A model generated the notes under the pieces. That model was not told the DNA's origin, searched no databases, and worked only from the letters and a program-made list of their open reading frames with translations. The position numbers and the translations under genes were made by a program. From positions 4,464,001 through 4,528,000 of the forward strand of contig NZ_JADBEM010000001.1 in the NCBI RefSeq assembly GCF_014873875.1: a stretch of 64,000 nt of DNA, given 5' to 3'. Every line of letters begins with the position of its first letter. The first letter of the stretch is position 1. Below are positions 35,335-44,222 of this stretch, piece after piece. The DNA is from Actinopolymorpha pittospori (GTDB lineage: Bacteria > Actinomycetota > Actinomycetes > Propionibacteriales > Actinopolymorphaceae).

Positions 35335-35520
35335 GTGGCAAAGACAGCCCTGATCAACAAGGCGAAGGCCAAGCCGAAGTTCGCGGTGCGCGCCTACACC
35401 CGCTGCCAGCGGTGCGGACGCCCGAAGGCCGTCTTCCGCAAGTTCGGGCTGTGCCGGATCTGCCTGCGCGAGATGGCCCACCGCGGCGAGCTGCCCGGTG
35501 TGACCAAGAGCAGCTGGTAG
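35335..35520 (+). CDS. rpsN: 30S ribosomal protein S14, zinc-binding type
   Basis: 61 residues from GTG with AAGGAG 7 nt upstream. The short, zinc form (type Z): C24/C27 in CQRC and C40/C43 in CRIC. The longer zinc-free paralogue, if any, is elsewhere. An 88-bp gap precedes rpsH. Confidence 0.97.
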   Translation: MAKTALINKAKAKPKFAVRAYTRCQRCGRPKAVFRKFGLCRICLREMAHRGELPGVTKSSW

Positions 35521-35608
35521 ACCCACCGAAGGCATGGACACAGCCCTTCCCAACTAGTCGCCAAAGGTCCGGGGTGCCGGAAACCGTGGCGAGAAAGTGG
35601 CCAGACCT

Positions 35609-36016
35609 ATGAGCATGACCGACCCGATCGCAGACATGTTGACTCGTCTGCGCAACGCCAACCGGGCGTATCACGACACCACCACGATGCCGTACAGCAA
35701 GCTGAAGGCCGGCATCGCGGAGATCCTCCAGCAGGAGGGCTACATCGCCGGCTGGCGGGTCGAGGAGCCCGAGGCGGGCGCGGTGGGCAAGACCCTGGTG
35801 CTCCAGCTGCGCTTCGGCCCCAATCGTGAGCGGTCCATCGCGGGCATCCGGCGGATCTCCAAGCCGGGCCTGCGGGTCTACGCGAAGTCGACCGGGCTGC
35901 CGAAGGTGCTCGGCGGACTGGGCATCGCGATCATTTCGACGTCGCAGGGTTTGCTGACAGACCGGCAGGCCAACAAGCGACGCGTGGGCGGCGAAGTCGT
36001 CGCCTACGTGTGGTAA
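35609..36016 (+). CDS. rpsH: 30S ribosomal protein S8
   Basis: 135 residues from ATG 35609 (MSMTDPIADMLTRLRNAN), the family length; GTG 35597 is a possible longer start, ATG 35615 a shorter one. C-terminal GIAIISTSQGLLTDRQANKRRVGGEVVAYVW is canonical. S8 represses the spc operon in E. coli; no comparable site was identified. Confidence 0.96.
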   Translation: MSMTDPIADMLTRLRNANRAYHDTTTMPYSKLKAGIAEILQQEGYIAGWRVEEPEAGAVGKTLVLQLRFGPNRERSIAGIRRISKPGLRVYAKSTGLPKVLGGLGIAIISTSQGLLTDRQANKRRVGGEVVAYVW

Positions 36017-36044
36017 CGGGAACGGGAAGGAGGAAGGACACCGT

Positions 36045-36584
36045 ATGTCCCGCATCGGCAAGCTCCCCATCCCGGTGCCTTCGGGCGTCGACGTGGCGAT
36101 CGATGGCCAGACGGTCACCGTGAAGGGGCCCAAGGGAACCCTGACGCACACCGTCGCGGCTCCGATTCAGGTGGTCCAGGACGAAGGGCAGCTCTCGGTC
36201 AGGCGGCCTGACGACGAGCGCAAGAGCAAGCAGCTCCACGGCCTCACCCGGACGCTGGTCGCCAACATGGTCACCGGCGTGACCGAGGGCTACGAGCGCA
36301 AGCTCGAGATCGTCGGCGTCGGTTACCGCGTCGTCCCCAAGGGGCCGACCCAGCTCGAGCTCTCGCTCGGCTACAGCCACACGATCACGTTCGACGCTCC
36401 TGAAGGTGTGTCGTTCGCCGTGGAGAACGCGACGAGGTTCTCGGTCTCCGGGATCGACAAGCAGCAGGTCGGCGAAGTGGCCGCCAACATCCGCAAGCTG
36501 CGCAAGCCGGAGCCCTACAAGGGCAAGGGCATCCGTTACGCAGGTGAGCAGATTCGCCGCAAGGTCGGAAAGGCTGGTAAGTAA
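36045..36584 (+). CDS. rplF: 50S ribosomal protein L6
   Basis: 179 residues. MSRIGKLPIPVPSGVDV, the second-repeat stretch LGYSHTITFDAPEGVSF, and the rRNA-binding KPEPYKGKGIRYAGE motif. Near the sarcin-ricin loop. Confidence 0.98.
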   Translation: MSRIGKLPIPVPSGVDVAIDGQTVTVKGPKGTLTHTVAAPIQVVQDEGQLSVRRPDDERKSKQLHGLTRTLVANMVTGVTEGYERKLEIVGVGYRVVPKGPTQLELSLGYSHTITFDAPEGVSFAVENATRFSVSGIDKQQVGEVAANIRKLRKPEPYKGKGIRYAGEQIRRKVGKAGK

Positions 36585-36587
36585 CCG

Positions 36588-36971
36588 ATGGCCGCCAGTC
36601 TCAGCACAAACAGGACGGCGAGCCCGAAGACGCGGGCGCGGTTGCGCCGGCAGCTGCGGGTTCGGAAGAAGGTCTTCGGTACGCCGGAGCGGCCGCGTCT
36701 GGTCGTCACCCGGTCTGCTCGGCACGTCGTGGCCCAGCTGGTCGACGACACCATCGGACGCACGTTGGTCTCCGCCTCCACTCTGGAGGCTGACCTGCGG
36801 TCGTTGGAGGGTGACAAGACCACTCGGGCGCGTGAGGTCGGGGAGCGGGTCGCGGATCGCGCGAAGGCCGCCGGCGTTTCCGCGGTGGTGTTCGACCGCG
36901 CGGGCAACCGTTACCAGGGCCGCATCGCCGCCCTGGCCGACGGCGCTCGCAAGGCCGGGCTCGAGTTCTGA
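36588..36971 (+). CDS. rplR: 50S ribosomal protein L18
   Basis: 127 residues. RKKVFGTPERPRLVVTRSARHV and FDRAGNRYQGRIAALADGARKAGLEF are diagnostic. Binds 5S rRNA together with L5. Confidence 0.98.
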   Translation: MAASLSTNRTASPKTRARLRRQLRVRKKVFGTPERPRLVVTRSARHVVAQLVDDTIGRTLVSASTLEADLRSLEGDKTTRAREVGERVADRAKAAGVSAVVFDRAGNRYQGRIAALADGARKAGLEF

Positions 36972-36998
36972 CGTTCGACCAGGAGAGAAGAGGTAACC

Positions 36999-37601
36999 AT
37001 GGCTGGACCCCAGCAGCGCCGCGGAAGCGGCACTGGTGACCGCCGGGACCGCCGGGACGAACGTCGGGGCGGATCCGCGGCGGAGAAGACCGCTTACATC
37101 GAGCGAGTGGTCTCGATCAACCGTGTCGCCAAGGTCGTGAAGGGTGGTCGGCGCTTCAGCTTCACCGCGCTGGTCGTCGTCGGCGACGGTGACGGCACGG
37201 TGGGCGTGGGCTACGGCAAGGCCAAGGAAGTGCCGTCCGCGATCGCCAAGGGCGTCGAAGAGGCGAAGAAGCACTTCTTCAAGGTCCCCCGTATCCAGGG
37301 CACGATTCCGCACCCCGTGCAGGGTGAGAAGGCAGCGGGCGTCGTCCTGCTTCGCCCGGCTTCGCCCGGTACCGGTGTGATCGCCGGTGGCCCGGTGCGC
37401 GCCGTACTCGAGTGCACGGGAATCCACGACATCCTGTCCAAGTCCCTCGGGTCGTCCAACGCGATCAACATCGTCCACGCGACGGTCGAGGCGCTGCGGA
37501 TGCTCGAGGCACCGGAGTCGGTGGCGGCACGCCGCGGCCTGCCGGTGGAGGACGTGGCTCCGGCCGCTCTGCTGCGCGCCCGCGCGGAGGTGAGCGCGTG
37601 A
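36999..37601 (+). CDS. rpsE: 30S ribosomal protein S5
   Basis: 200 residues. An Arg/Gly-rich N-terminal tail, then ERVVSINRVAKVVKGGRRFSF (spectinomycin loop with normal residues), VGVGYGKAKEVPSAIAKGVE, and GSSNAINIVHATVEAL. Sits at the mRNA entry. Coupled to rpmD. Confidence 0.98.
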   Translation: MAGPQQRRGSGTGDRRDRRDERRGGSAAEKTAYIERVVSINRVAKVVKGGRRFSFTALVVVGDGDGTVGVGYGKAKEVPSAIAKGVEEAKKHFFKVPRIQGTIPHPVQGEKAAGVVLLRPASPGTGVIAGGPVRAVLECTGIHDILSKSLGSSNAINIVHATVEALRMLEAPESVAARRGLPVEDVAPAALLRARAEVSA

Positions 37602-37783
37602 TGGGCCAGCTCAAGGTCCGGCAGGTGCGGTCGGCGATCGGCCGCAAGCAGAACCAGCGGGAGACCCTCCGGTCGCTCGGGCTCAAGCGCCTGAACGACG
37701 AGGTTGTCAAGGAGGACCGTCCCGAGATCCGGGGCATGATCGCGACGGTGTCGCACCTTGTCGCGGTCGAGGAGGTCGACTGA
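37601..37783 (+). CDS. rpmD: 50S ribosomal protein L30
   Basis: 60 residues. ATG at 37601 overlaps the rpsE stop by one base; a GTG one codon earlier is possible. LKVRQVRSAIGRKQNQRETLRSLGLKR-type core is split here only by length limits; GLKRLNDEVV and IRGMIATVSHLV are clear. Confidence 0.95.
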   Translation: MGQLKVRQVRSAIGRKQNQRETLRSLGLKRLNDEVVKEDRPEIRGMIATVSHLVAVEEVD

Positions 37784-37785
37784 CG

Positions 37786-38283
37786 ATGGCCGAGGCCAAG
37801 ACGACGAAGGCGTCCGAGCAGGAGGGTCAGACCCGTGGCGGTACGCCGCTTCGGGTCCACCACCTGCGTCCGGCGCCGGGCGCAAAGACGGCCCGCACCC
37901 GTGTGGGCCGTGGTGAAGGCAGCAAGGGCAAGACCGCGGGACGCGGCACCAAGGGCAGCAAGGCGCGCGGAAGCGTGCCCGCTGTCTTCGAGGGTGGCCA
38001 GATGCCGCTGCACATGCGGCTGCCGAAGCTCAAGGGCTTCAAGAACCCGTTCCGGGTCGAGTACCAGGTGGTCAACCTCGACAAGTTGTCGGCGCTGTAC
38101 CCCGACGGGGGCAACGTCACGGTCGAGGCGCTGGTCGCCCACGGCGCGGTCCGCGCTGGGCAGCCGGTGAAGATCCTGGGTACCGGCGAGGCCTCGGGAG
38201 CGTTCGAGGTGACCGCGCACGCGTTCTCCCAGAGCGCTCAGGAGAAGATCACCGCGGCGGGCGGAACGGTCACCAAGTTGTAG
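37786..38283 (+). CDS. rplO: 50S ribosomal protein L15
   Basis: 165 residues with a 20-residue polar extension before RVHHLRPAPGAKTARTRVGRGE, the L15 start. KTAGRGTKGSKARG and FEGGQMPLHMRLPKLKGF follow. Last gene of the spc run before the 211-bp gap to secY. Confidence 0.97.
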   Translation: MAEAKTTKASEQEGQTRGGTPLRVHHLRPAPGAKTARTRVGRGEGSKGKTAGRGTKGSKARGSVPAVFEGGQMPLHMRLPKLKGFKNPFRVEYQVVNLDKLSALYPDGGNVTVEALVAHGAVRAGQPVKILGTGEASGAFEVTAHAFSQSAQEKITAAGGTVTKL

Positions 38284-38300
38284 TTCTCCACACAGCGGCA

Positions 38301-38356
38301 TGTGGGGCGCCTCGGGCGATATATGGTTCGGAAGGACCAGCCAGGAGCGCCCCACA
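38301..38356 (+). other. Interrupted inverted repeat upstream of secY
   Basis: 10-bp perfect arms (38301-38310 and 38347-38356) around 36 nt, in the 211-bp rplO-secY gap. It could end the spc transcript partly or regulate secY. No confident promoter was found, though the DNA between the arms contains ATATAT. Confidence 0.45.
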
Positions 38357-38494
38357 GCGCTGTGCCGGGCCAGGCGGCCTGTATTGTCCGAGGAAGCGTC
38401 AGGGGTCCGAGGCGACGTCGCGTCGGCAACCCGTGGGGTTAAACCGACCACCGATCACGACGATCCGCCATGAGGCGGCACGCAGGAGGACTGG

Positions 38495-39796
38495 GTGCTC
38501 ACCGCGTTCGTCAACGCGTTCAAGACGCCGGACCTGCGAAAGAAGCTGCTTTTCACGCTCTTCATCATCGCGTTGTTCCGGATCGGTTCGGTGCTGCCCA
38601 CGCCAGGGGTCGACGCCGCTGCCGTTCGTCGCTGCTTGAACCCCGCGTTGCAGGGCAACAACGGCAACAGCATCTACGGGATGCTGAACCTCTTCTCCGG
38701 CGGTGCGTTGCTGCAGCTGTCAGTCTTCGCGCTGACGATCATGCCGTACATCACGGCGAGCATCATCATCCAGCTGCTCACGGTGGTGATCCCGCGCCTG
38801 GAGGCCCTCAAGAAGGAGGGTCACGCCGGCACGCAGAAGATCACGCAGTACACCCGGTATCTCACCATCGGTCTGGCGATCCTGCAGTCGACGACGATCG
38901 TCGCGCTGGCGCGTTCGGGCCAGATGTTCCCCGGCTGTAACGAGACGATCATCCCCAACACTGACGTCCTCACCCTGGCCACGATGGTCCTGGTGATGAC
39001 CGCCGGCACCGGCGTGATCATGTGGTTCGGCGAGCTGGTCACCGACCGCGGCGTCGGCAACGGCATGTCGGTCCTGATCTTCGTCTCGATCGCGGCGGGC
39101 TTCCCGACGGCGCTGTGGAACATCCGCCAGACGCGTGGCTGGGTCACCTTCTTCGTGGTGATCCTCATCGGTCTGGTCATCATGGCGGCCGTCATCTACG
39201 TCGAGCAGGCCCAGCGACGGATCCCGGTGCAGTACGCCAAGCGAATGCTCGGGCGTCGCGCCTACGGCGGGAGCTCGACCTACATCCCGCTCAAGGTCAA
39301 CCAGGCCGGCGTGATCCCGGTGATCTTCGCCTCCAGCCTGCTCTATCTACCGGTACTCGCGGCGCAGTTCAACCAGACCGCGCCATGGGCGGCGTGGATC
39401 AACACCAACATCGCCCGCGGCAGTCATCCGGTCTACATGATCGGCTTCTTCGTCCTGATCGTGGCGTTCACGTACTTCTACGTGGGCATCACCTTCAACC
39501 CGAAGGAAGTCGCTGACAACATGAAGAAGCACGGCGGCTTCATCCCGGGCATCCGGGCCGGTAAGCCGACCGAGGACTACCTGCAGTACGTGCTCTCTCG
39601 CATCACCGCACCAGGGTCGTTCTACTTGGGCATCCTCGCGCTCATCCCATTGATCGCCTTCGCGCTGATCGGGGCGAGCCAGAACTTCCCCTTCGGTGGC
39701 ACCTCGATCCTGATCGTGGTGGGTGTCGGACTCGACACCGTGAAGCAGATCGAGAGCCAGCTCCAGCAACGGCACTACGAAGGGTTCTTGCGTTGA
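38495..39796 (+). CDS. secY: Preprotein translocase subunit SecY
   Basis: 433 residues from GTG with AGGAGGA 4 nt upstream. Ten membrane segments can be traced; TPDLRKKLLFTLFIIALFRIG, the plug region FSGGALLQLSVFALTIMPYI and TFNPKEVADNMKKHGGFIPGIR loop are characteristic. Forms the channel with SecE (9198) and SecG. One-base overlap with adk. Confidence 0.98.
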   Translation: MLTAFVNAFKTPDLRKKLLFTLFIIALFRIGSVLPTPGVDAAAVRRCLNPALQGNNGNSIYGMLNLFSGGALLQLSVFALTIMPYITASIIIQLLTVVIPRLEALKKEGHAGTQKITQYTRYLTIGLAILQSTTIVALARSGQMFPGCNETIIPNTDVLTLATMVLVMTAGTGVIMWFGELVTDRGVGNGMSVLIFVSIAAGFPTALWNIRQTRGWVTFFVVILIGLVIMAAVIYVEQAQRRIPVQYAKRMLGRRAYGGSSTYIPLKVNQAGVIPVIFASSLLYLPVLAAQFNQTAPWAAWINTNIARGSHPVYMIGFFVLIVAFTYFYVGITFNPKEVADNMKKHGGFIPGIRAGKPTEDYLQYVLSRITAPGSFYLGILALIPLIAFALIGASQNFPFGGTSILIVVGVGLDTVKQIESQLQQRHYEGFLR

Positions 39797-40359
39797 TGCG
39801 CCTGCTCATCATGGGTCCACCCGGAGCGGGCAAGGGCACCCAGGCCAAGAAGATCGCCGACAGGCTCACGATCCCGGCCATCTCGACCGGAGACATCCTC
39901 CGTGGGAACGTCGAGGACCGCACCTTGCTCGGCCGTGAGGCGAAGCGTTACCTCGACGCCGGCGAGCTGGTGCCCGACGAGATCATCAACGGCATGGTGC
40001 GGGGCCGGCTCGACGAGCCGGACACCAAGAACGGCTTCCTGCTCGACGGCTTCCCGCGGACCCTGCCGCAGGTCGGGACACTCGACGACATCCTCGCCGA
40101 CGAGGGCGTGGCGCTCGACCGGGTACTCGTGCTCACCGCCGACTCCGACGAACTCGTCAAGCGCGTGCTCAACCGCGCGAACGAGAGCGGCCGCAGTGAC
40201 GACACCGAGGACGTCATCCGGCGCCGGCTCCAGGTCTACGCCGACCAAACCGAGCCGCTGCTCGACGTCTACGCCGGGCGTGGCGTGCTGGTCCTGGTCA
40301 ACGGCATGGGCGAGATCTCCGAGGTCACCGACCGCGTGCTGACCGCGCTGGCCGACTAG
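39796..40359 (+). CDS. adk: Adenylate kinase
   Basis: 187 residues. Walker A GPPGAGKGT (7-15), ISTGDILR, DGFPRTLPQ, then a short lid NESGRSDDTEDVIRRRL without the zinc Cys cluster, i.e. the short form usual in actinobacteria. Interconverts ATP+AMP and 2 ADP. ATG 39796 overlaps the secY stop; a TTG one codon earlier is unlikely. Confidence 0.97.
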   Translation: MRLLIMGPPGAGKGTQAKKIADRLTIPAISTGDILRGNVEDRTLLGREAKRYLDAGELVPDEIINGMVRGRLDEPDTKNGFLLDGFPRTLPQVGTLDDILADEGVALDRVLVLTADSDELVKRVLNRANESGRSDDTEDVIRRRLQVYADQTEPLLDVYAGRGVLVLVNGMGEISEVTDRVLTALAD

Positions 40360-40368
40360 GACGCGTCG

Positions 40369-41196
40369 GTGTTCCAGGATCGCAAGCTGCACCTGAAGAA
40401 GCCTGCCGAGATCGCGCTCATGCGGGAGGCCGGCCTCGTGGTCGGCCGCACCTTGGAGGCGCTGCGTGCGGCTGTCGCCCCCGGGGTGACGACCGCCGAC
40501 CTCGACGCGCTGGCGGAGGAGCGGATCCGGGCCAGCGGGGCGGTGCCGTCGTTCAAGGGCTACCTCGGCTATCCCGCCTCGATCTGCGCGTCGGTCAACG
40601 ACGAGGTGGTGCACGGGATCCCGGGCAGCCGAACGCTGCGCGAGGGTGAACTGATCTCCATCGACTGCGGCGCCATCGTCGAAGGCTGGCACGGCGACGC
40701 GGCGATCACCGTCCACGTGGGCGAGGTCGATCCGGTCCTCGCGGAGCTCGCCCGGGTGTGCGAGGAGGCGATGTGGCGTGGTCTGGCCGCGGTGCGTCTC
40801 GGCGGCCGGCTCAGCGACGTGTCGGCGGCGGTCGAGTCCTACGTCCGCAGCCAGGGCGACTACGGCATCGTCGAGGACTACGTGGGCCACGGCATCGGCA
40901 CGGAGATGCACCAGCCGCCCAACGTGCCCAACCTCGGTAAGCCCGGCAAGGGTCCGAAGCTCCAGCCCGGACTCGCGATCGCGGTGGAACCCATGATCAC
41001 CCTGGGGTCCCAGCAGACCGACGTCCTGGACGACGAGTGGACGGTCGTCACCCGCGACGGCGGCGCGTCGGCGCACGTCGAACACACGGTCGCGCTCACG
41101 GCGAACGGCCCGTGGGTGCTCACCGCGTTGGACGGGGGAGCGGCGAAGTTCGCCGAGCTCGGTGTCGCGATGGGTGGGCCGGCGACGGTCTCCTGA
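40369..41196 (+). CDS. map: Methionine aminopeptidase, type I
   Basis: 275 residues from GTG. Metal ligands lie in SIDCGAIVEGWHGDAA (two Asp), YVGHGIGTEMHQPPN (His), AVEPM (Glu) and HVEHTVALT (Glu). Removes N-terminal Met. No SH3-type zinc extension at the N-terminus. Terminator follows immediately. Confidence 0.97.
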   Translation: MFQDRKLHLKKPAEIALMREAGLVVGRTLEALRAAVAPGVTTADLDALAEERIRASGAVPSFKGYLGYPASICASVNDEVVHGIPGSRTLREGELISIDCGAIVEGWHGDAAITVHVGEVDPVLAELARVCEEAMWRGLAAVRLGGRLSDVSAAVESYVRSQGDYGIVEDYVGHGIGTEMHQPPNVPNLGKPGKGPKLQPGLAIAVEPMITLGSQQTDVLDDEWTVVTRDGGASAHVEHTVALTANGPWVLTALDGGAAKFAELGVAMGGPATVS

Positions 41197-41197
41197 C

Positions 41198-41218
41198 GGT
41201 CAGGGACTTTCCCTGACC
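41198..41218 (+). terminator. Terminator after map
   Basis: Perfect 9-bp stem GGTCAGGGA/TCCCTGACC with CTT loop, beginning 2 bp after the map stop. Confidence 0.75.
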
Positions 41219-41303
41219 AGGTCCCCGCTGTGGATTAGGGGCCATCCCGGATGCGCGACCGGCGAAGGACAGGCAGACTTAGCGCGTGCCGTACGGACCG
41301 GAT

Positions 41304-41732
41304 ATGCGAGCATCGGACGGTGATCGGGAGAAGATCGCCTCCCGGCTCCGCGATGCGCACGCAGAGGGAAGACTCTCCATCCAGGAGTTCCAGGATCGTC
41401 TCGACGCGCTGTACTCAGCGCAGACCTACGGGGAGTTGGAGCCCCTAGTCCGAGACATCCCCGTGATGCGCAACAAGACACCGGCGATCGTGCGATCCGA
41501 TCCCGCGCCGCGACCCGTTCCGGCCGCGAAACGGAGCGGCGGCGACAAGGCCATGCTCGTCCTGTGGACCATCTGGGCCTGCTTGGTCAGCGTCAACCTC
41601 GTGATCTGGGTGCTGGCCTCGATCACCAACCAGGAACTGCTCTACTTCTGGCCGATCTGGGTGGCCGGCCCGTCCGGGGCGGTACTCGGCGCGATCAGCG
41701 TGGCCCGGCGCCAGTTCAAGGAGCACGCCTGA
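41304..41732 (+). CDS. DUF1707-type protein with two membrane segments
   Basis: 142 residues. N-terminal DUF1707/SHOCT-like module MRASDGDREKIASRLRDAHA through AQTYGELEPLVRDIP (1-50), a Pro-rich linker, then two hydrophobic segments (about 85-108 and 113-130). Such proteins are membrane-anchored, common in actinobacteria, function unknown. ATG 41304 gives the family's usual MRASD start; GTG 41286 is an alternative. No ribosome site is obvious for either. Confidence 0.85.
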   Translation: MRASDGDREKIASRLRDAHAEGRLSIQEFQDRLDALYSAQTYGELEPLVRDIPVMRNKTPAIVRSDPAPRPVPAAKRSGGDKAMLVLWTIWACLVSVNLVIWVLASITNQELLYFWPIWVAGPSGAVLGAISVARRQFKEHA

Positions 41733-41853
41733 CCTCGGCCGCGTCCCCGGTCCGAATACTGGACATTTCCGACAAAGGGGCAAGCCTGCGCGGCCGCTGG
41801 TCCCGCAAGCGACGGCCAGGTAGCCTGATCCTGCGGTGCTCTCGACGCCCGGT

Positions 41854-41883
41854 TTCACATCCTGCCCGCAGGTGACGTAGACT
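41854..41883 (+). promoter_or_regulatory. Probable alpha-operon (infA) promoter
   Basis: TTCACA (41854-41859), 18-nt spacer, TAGACT (41878-41883), predicting a ~115-nt leader. It lies in the 273-bp gap 41733-42005, where nothing else was recognised. Confidence 0.55.
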
Positions 41884-42005
41884 CTGACGTCGGTCTTTCC
41901 CTGCCCAGCTGCTGGTCGCTTTGTGCACGGGCGGGTATCGATTGCGGGTGGTTCTGACACGGATACCCGTGACGTTTCACATAAGCCAGGCGAAGTGCGG
42001 AGGAC

Positions 42006-42227
42006 ATGCCGAAAAAGGAAGGTGTCATCGAGATCGAGGGCACGGTGGTCGAGGCGCTCCCCAACGCGATGTTTCGCGTGGAGCTCCAGAACGGCCACAA
42101 GGTCCTCGCGCACATCAGCGGCAAGATGCGGCAGCACTACATCCGGATCCTTCCCGAAGACCGTGTGGTTGTGGAGCTGTCCCCCTACGACCTGACTCGT
42201 GGGCGGATCGTCTACCGCTACCGCTAG
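42006..42227 (+). CDS. infA: Translation initiation factor IF-1
   Basis: 73 residues, full length. OB-fold MPKKEGVIEIEGTVVEALPN, GHKVLAHISGKMR, VELSPYDLTRGRIVYRYR. Blocks the A site during initiation. Confidence 0.98.
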   Translation: MPKKEGVIEIEGTVVEALPNAMFRVELQNGHKVLAHISGKMRQHYIRILPEDRVVVELSPYDLTRGRIVYRYR

Positions 42228-42326
42228 CAGCAACGGGGCCTGCCCCGTCCAGTCCGACATTCCAGTAGGCGGGGCCAGCCCGCTGAGTGGGTAGGCGGGA
42301 GCGGCGCTCCCGTCCGGAGAAGGGTC

Positions 42327-42440
42327 ATGAAGGTCCAACCCAGCGTCAAGAAGATCTGTGACAAGTGCAAGGTGATCCGGCGGCACGGCCGGGTCATGGT
42401 GATCTGCGAGAACCCGCGCCACAAGCAGCGCCAGGGCTGA
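42327..42440 (+). CDS. rpmJ: 50S ribosomal protein L36
   Basis: 37 residues, MKVQPSVKKICDKCKVIRRH start. Zinc ligands C11, C14, C27 and H32, i.e. the zinc form. Too short for many gene finders. The 196-bp gap to rpsM holds two perfect hairpins (42495-42516, 42521-42539). Confidence 0.97.
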   Translation: MKVQPSVKKICDKCKVIRRHGRVMVICENPRHKQRQG

Positions 42441-42494
42441 CCGCCCCGGTACGGCCAGCGCGGCCGATCACCGAACACAACAGAACGCACCGCT

Positions 42495-42539
42495 CACCAG
42501 CGCACGTCGGCTGGTGCCACCCCCGGACGGAGGCCGGGG
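42495..42539 (+). other. Two adjacent hairpins upstream of rpsM
   Basis: CACCAGC/GCTGGTG (42495-42516) and CCCCGG/CCGGGG (42521-42539). Possible structured leader of the rpsM-rpsD part; S4 autoregulation of this operon is known in E. coli, but a match is not shown. Confidence 0.5.
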
Positions 42540-42636
42540 CCCTGTCGGATCACCGGGTCGAGACCCGAAGCTCCAGGGCGGACAGGGACGCGGCGCGTGA
42601 GCAGACCTCCGCTTAGCGAAAGGAAAACTGCCCCAG

Positions 42637-43017
42637 ATGGCACGACTCGTCGGCGTCGACCTCCCGCGCGACAAGCGCATCGAGGTGGCGCTCACCTATA
42701 TCTTCGGAATCGGCCGGACTCGCGCGCTCGAGACACTGGAGGCGACCGGGGTCAACCCCGACCTCCGGGTGCACGAGCTCGGCGACGAAGAGATCATCAA
42801 GCTCCGCGACTGGATCGAGGCCACCTACCGGGTCGAGGGTGACCTCCGTCGTGAGGTCTCCGCCGACATCCGGCGCAAGATCGAGATCGGTTGCTACGAG
42901 GGTCTGCGGCACCGTCGCGGCCTTCCTGTGCATGGTCAGCGCACGAGGACCAACGCGCGCACCCGTAAGGGACCCAAGAAGACCGTCGCCGGGAAGAAGA
43001 AGCCGGGCCGCAAGTAG
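42637..43017 (+). CDS. rpsM: 30S ribosomal protein S13
   Basis: 126 residues. MARLVGVDLPRDKRIEVALT, GIGRTRALE, and the basic tail RHRRGLPVHGQRTRTNARTRK. Contacts the P-site tRNA and 50S. Confidence 0.98.
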   Translation: MARLVGVDLPRDKRIEVALTYIFGIGRTRALETLEATGVNPDLRVHELGDEEIIKLRDWIEATYRVEGDLRREVSADIRRKIEIGCYEGLRHRRGLPVHGQRTRTNARTRKGPKKTVAGKKKPGRK

Positions 43018-43098
43018 CCCCGGGCCCGCCACCGGCCAAGGCCAGCCAACCGAATCGGGACGTCGTTCCCACCTCGATTTCAGGAGTTTCTCGAGCTC

Positions 43099-43503
43099 AT
43101 GCCTCCCAAGACCAGGACCGCGGGCGCCAAGAAGGTGCGCCGCAAGGAAAAGAAGAACGTCGCCTTCGGGCACGCGCACGTGAAGAGCACGTTCAACAAC
43201 ACGATCGTGACGGTCACCGACCCGACGGGTGCGGTGATCGCCTGGGCCAGCGCCGGCACGGTCGGCTTCAAGGGCTCGCGCAAGTCGACGCCTTTCGCCG
43301 CCCAGATGGCCGCGGAAGCGGCCGCCCGCCGGGCGATGGAGCACGGCATGAAGAAGGTCGACGTCTACGTCCGTGGTCCGGGCTCCGGCCGCGAGACCGC
43401 GATCCGCTCCCTCACGGCCACCGGCCTCGAGGTGGGCACCATCCAGGACGTCACCCCCGTGCCCCACAACGGATGCCGCCCGCCGAAGCGGCGTCGCGTC
43501 TGA
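43099..43503 (+). CDS. rpsK: 30S ribosomal protein S11
   Basis: 134 residues. FNNTIVTVTDPTGAVIAWAS, KGSRKSTPFAAQMAAE and TPVPHNGCRPPKRRRV are canonical. Platform protein near the Shine-Dalgarno cleft. Confidence 0.98.
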   Translation: MPPKTRTAGAKKVRRKEKKNVAFGHAHVKSTFNNTIVTVTDPTGAVIAWASAGTVGFKGSRKSTPFAAQMAAEAAARRAMEHGMKKVDVYVRGPGSGRETAIRSLTATGLEVGTIQDVTPVPHNGCRPPKRRRV

Positions 43504-43536
43504 CGCGCTGTCCCCTAGAAGGAGATCGACTACATC

Positions 43537-44145
43537 ATGGCCCGTTACACCGGTCCTATGACCAAGAAGTCGCGCCGACTCGGTACGGACATCGTCGGCG
43601 GCGACAAGGCGTTCGAGCGCCGTCCCTACCCGCCCGGCCAGCACGGCCGCGGGCGCCCGAAGGAGAGCGAGTATCTCCTGCAGCTGCGGGAGAAGCAGAA
43701 GGCTCGCTACTCCTACGGCATCCTCGAGAAGCAGTTCAGCCGCTACTACCAGACGGCGCACCGTCGTCCGGGCAAGACCGGTGACAACCTGCTGCAGCTG
43801 CTCGAGTGCCGGCTCGACAACGTGATCTACCGCTCGGGAATCGCGCGGACCCGCCGTCAGGCCCGGCAGCTCGTCGTGCACGGGCACTTCCAGGTCAACG
43901 GCCAGAAGGTCAACGTGCCGAGCTTCCAGGTGAGTGCACACGACGTGATCGACGTCCGCACGAAGTCGCGTGAGACGACGCCGTTCATCATCGCGCGGGA
44001 AACCCACGGCGAGCGTCCGATTCCGGGTTGGCTGGAAGTCATTCCGGGCACCCTGCGGGTTCTCGTCCACCAGCTCCCGGTCCGGTCCCAGATCGACATC
44101 CCGGTCCAGGAGCAGCTGATCGTCGAGTACTACTCGAAGGTCTGA
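43537..44145 (+). CDS. rpsD: 30S ribosomal protein S4
   Basis: 202 residues. Non-zinc form (no N-terminal Cys). GPMTKKSRRLGTDIVGG, YPPGQHG, and the S4 RNA-binding domain (RLDNVIYRSGIARTRRQARQ, HGHFQVNG). AAGGAG upstream. Assembly initiator and potential repressor of this operon. Confidence 0.97.
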   Translation: MARYTGPMTKKSRRLGTDIVGGDKAFERRPYPPGQHGRGRPKESEYLLQLREKQKARYSYGILEKQFSRYYQTAHRRPGKTGDNLLQLLECRLDNVIYRSGIARTRRQARQLVVHGHFQVNGQKVNVPSFQVSAHDVIDVRTKSRETTPFIIARETHGERPIPGWLEVIPGTLRVLVHQLPVRSQIDIPVQEQLIVEYYSKV

Positions 44146-44222
44146 TCCACCTCCCGGGGTCACTCCCGGGGGTCCTCTCATTCGCGACGTCATATGGCGG
44201 TCGTCGCGGAAAGGAAAGAAAC

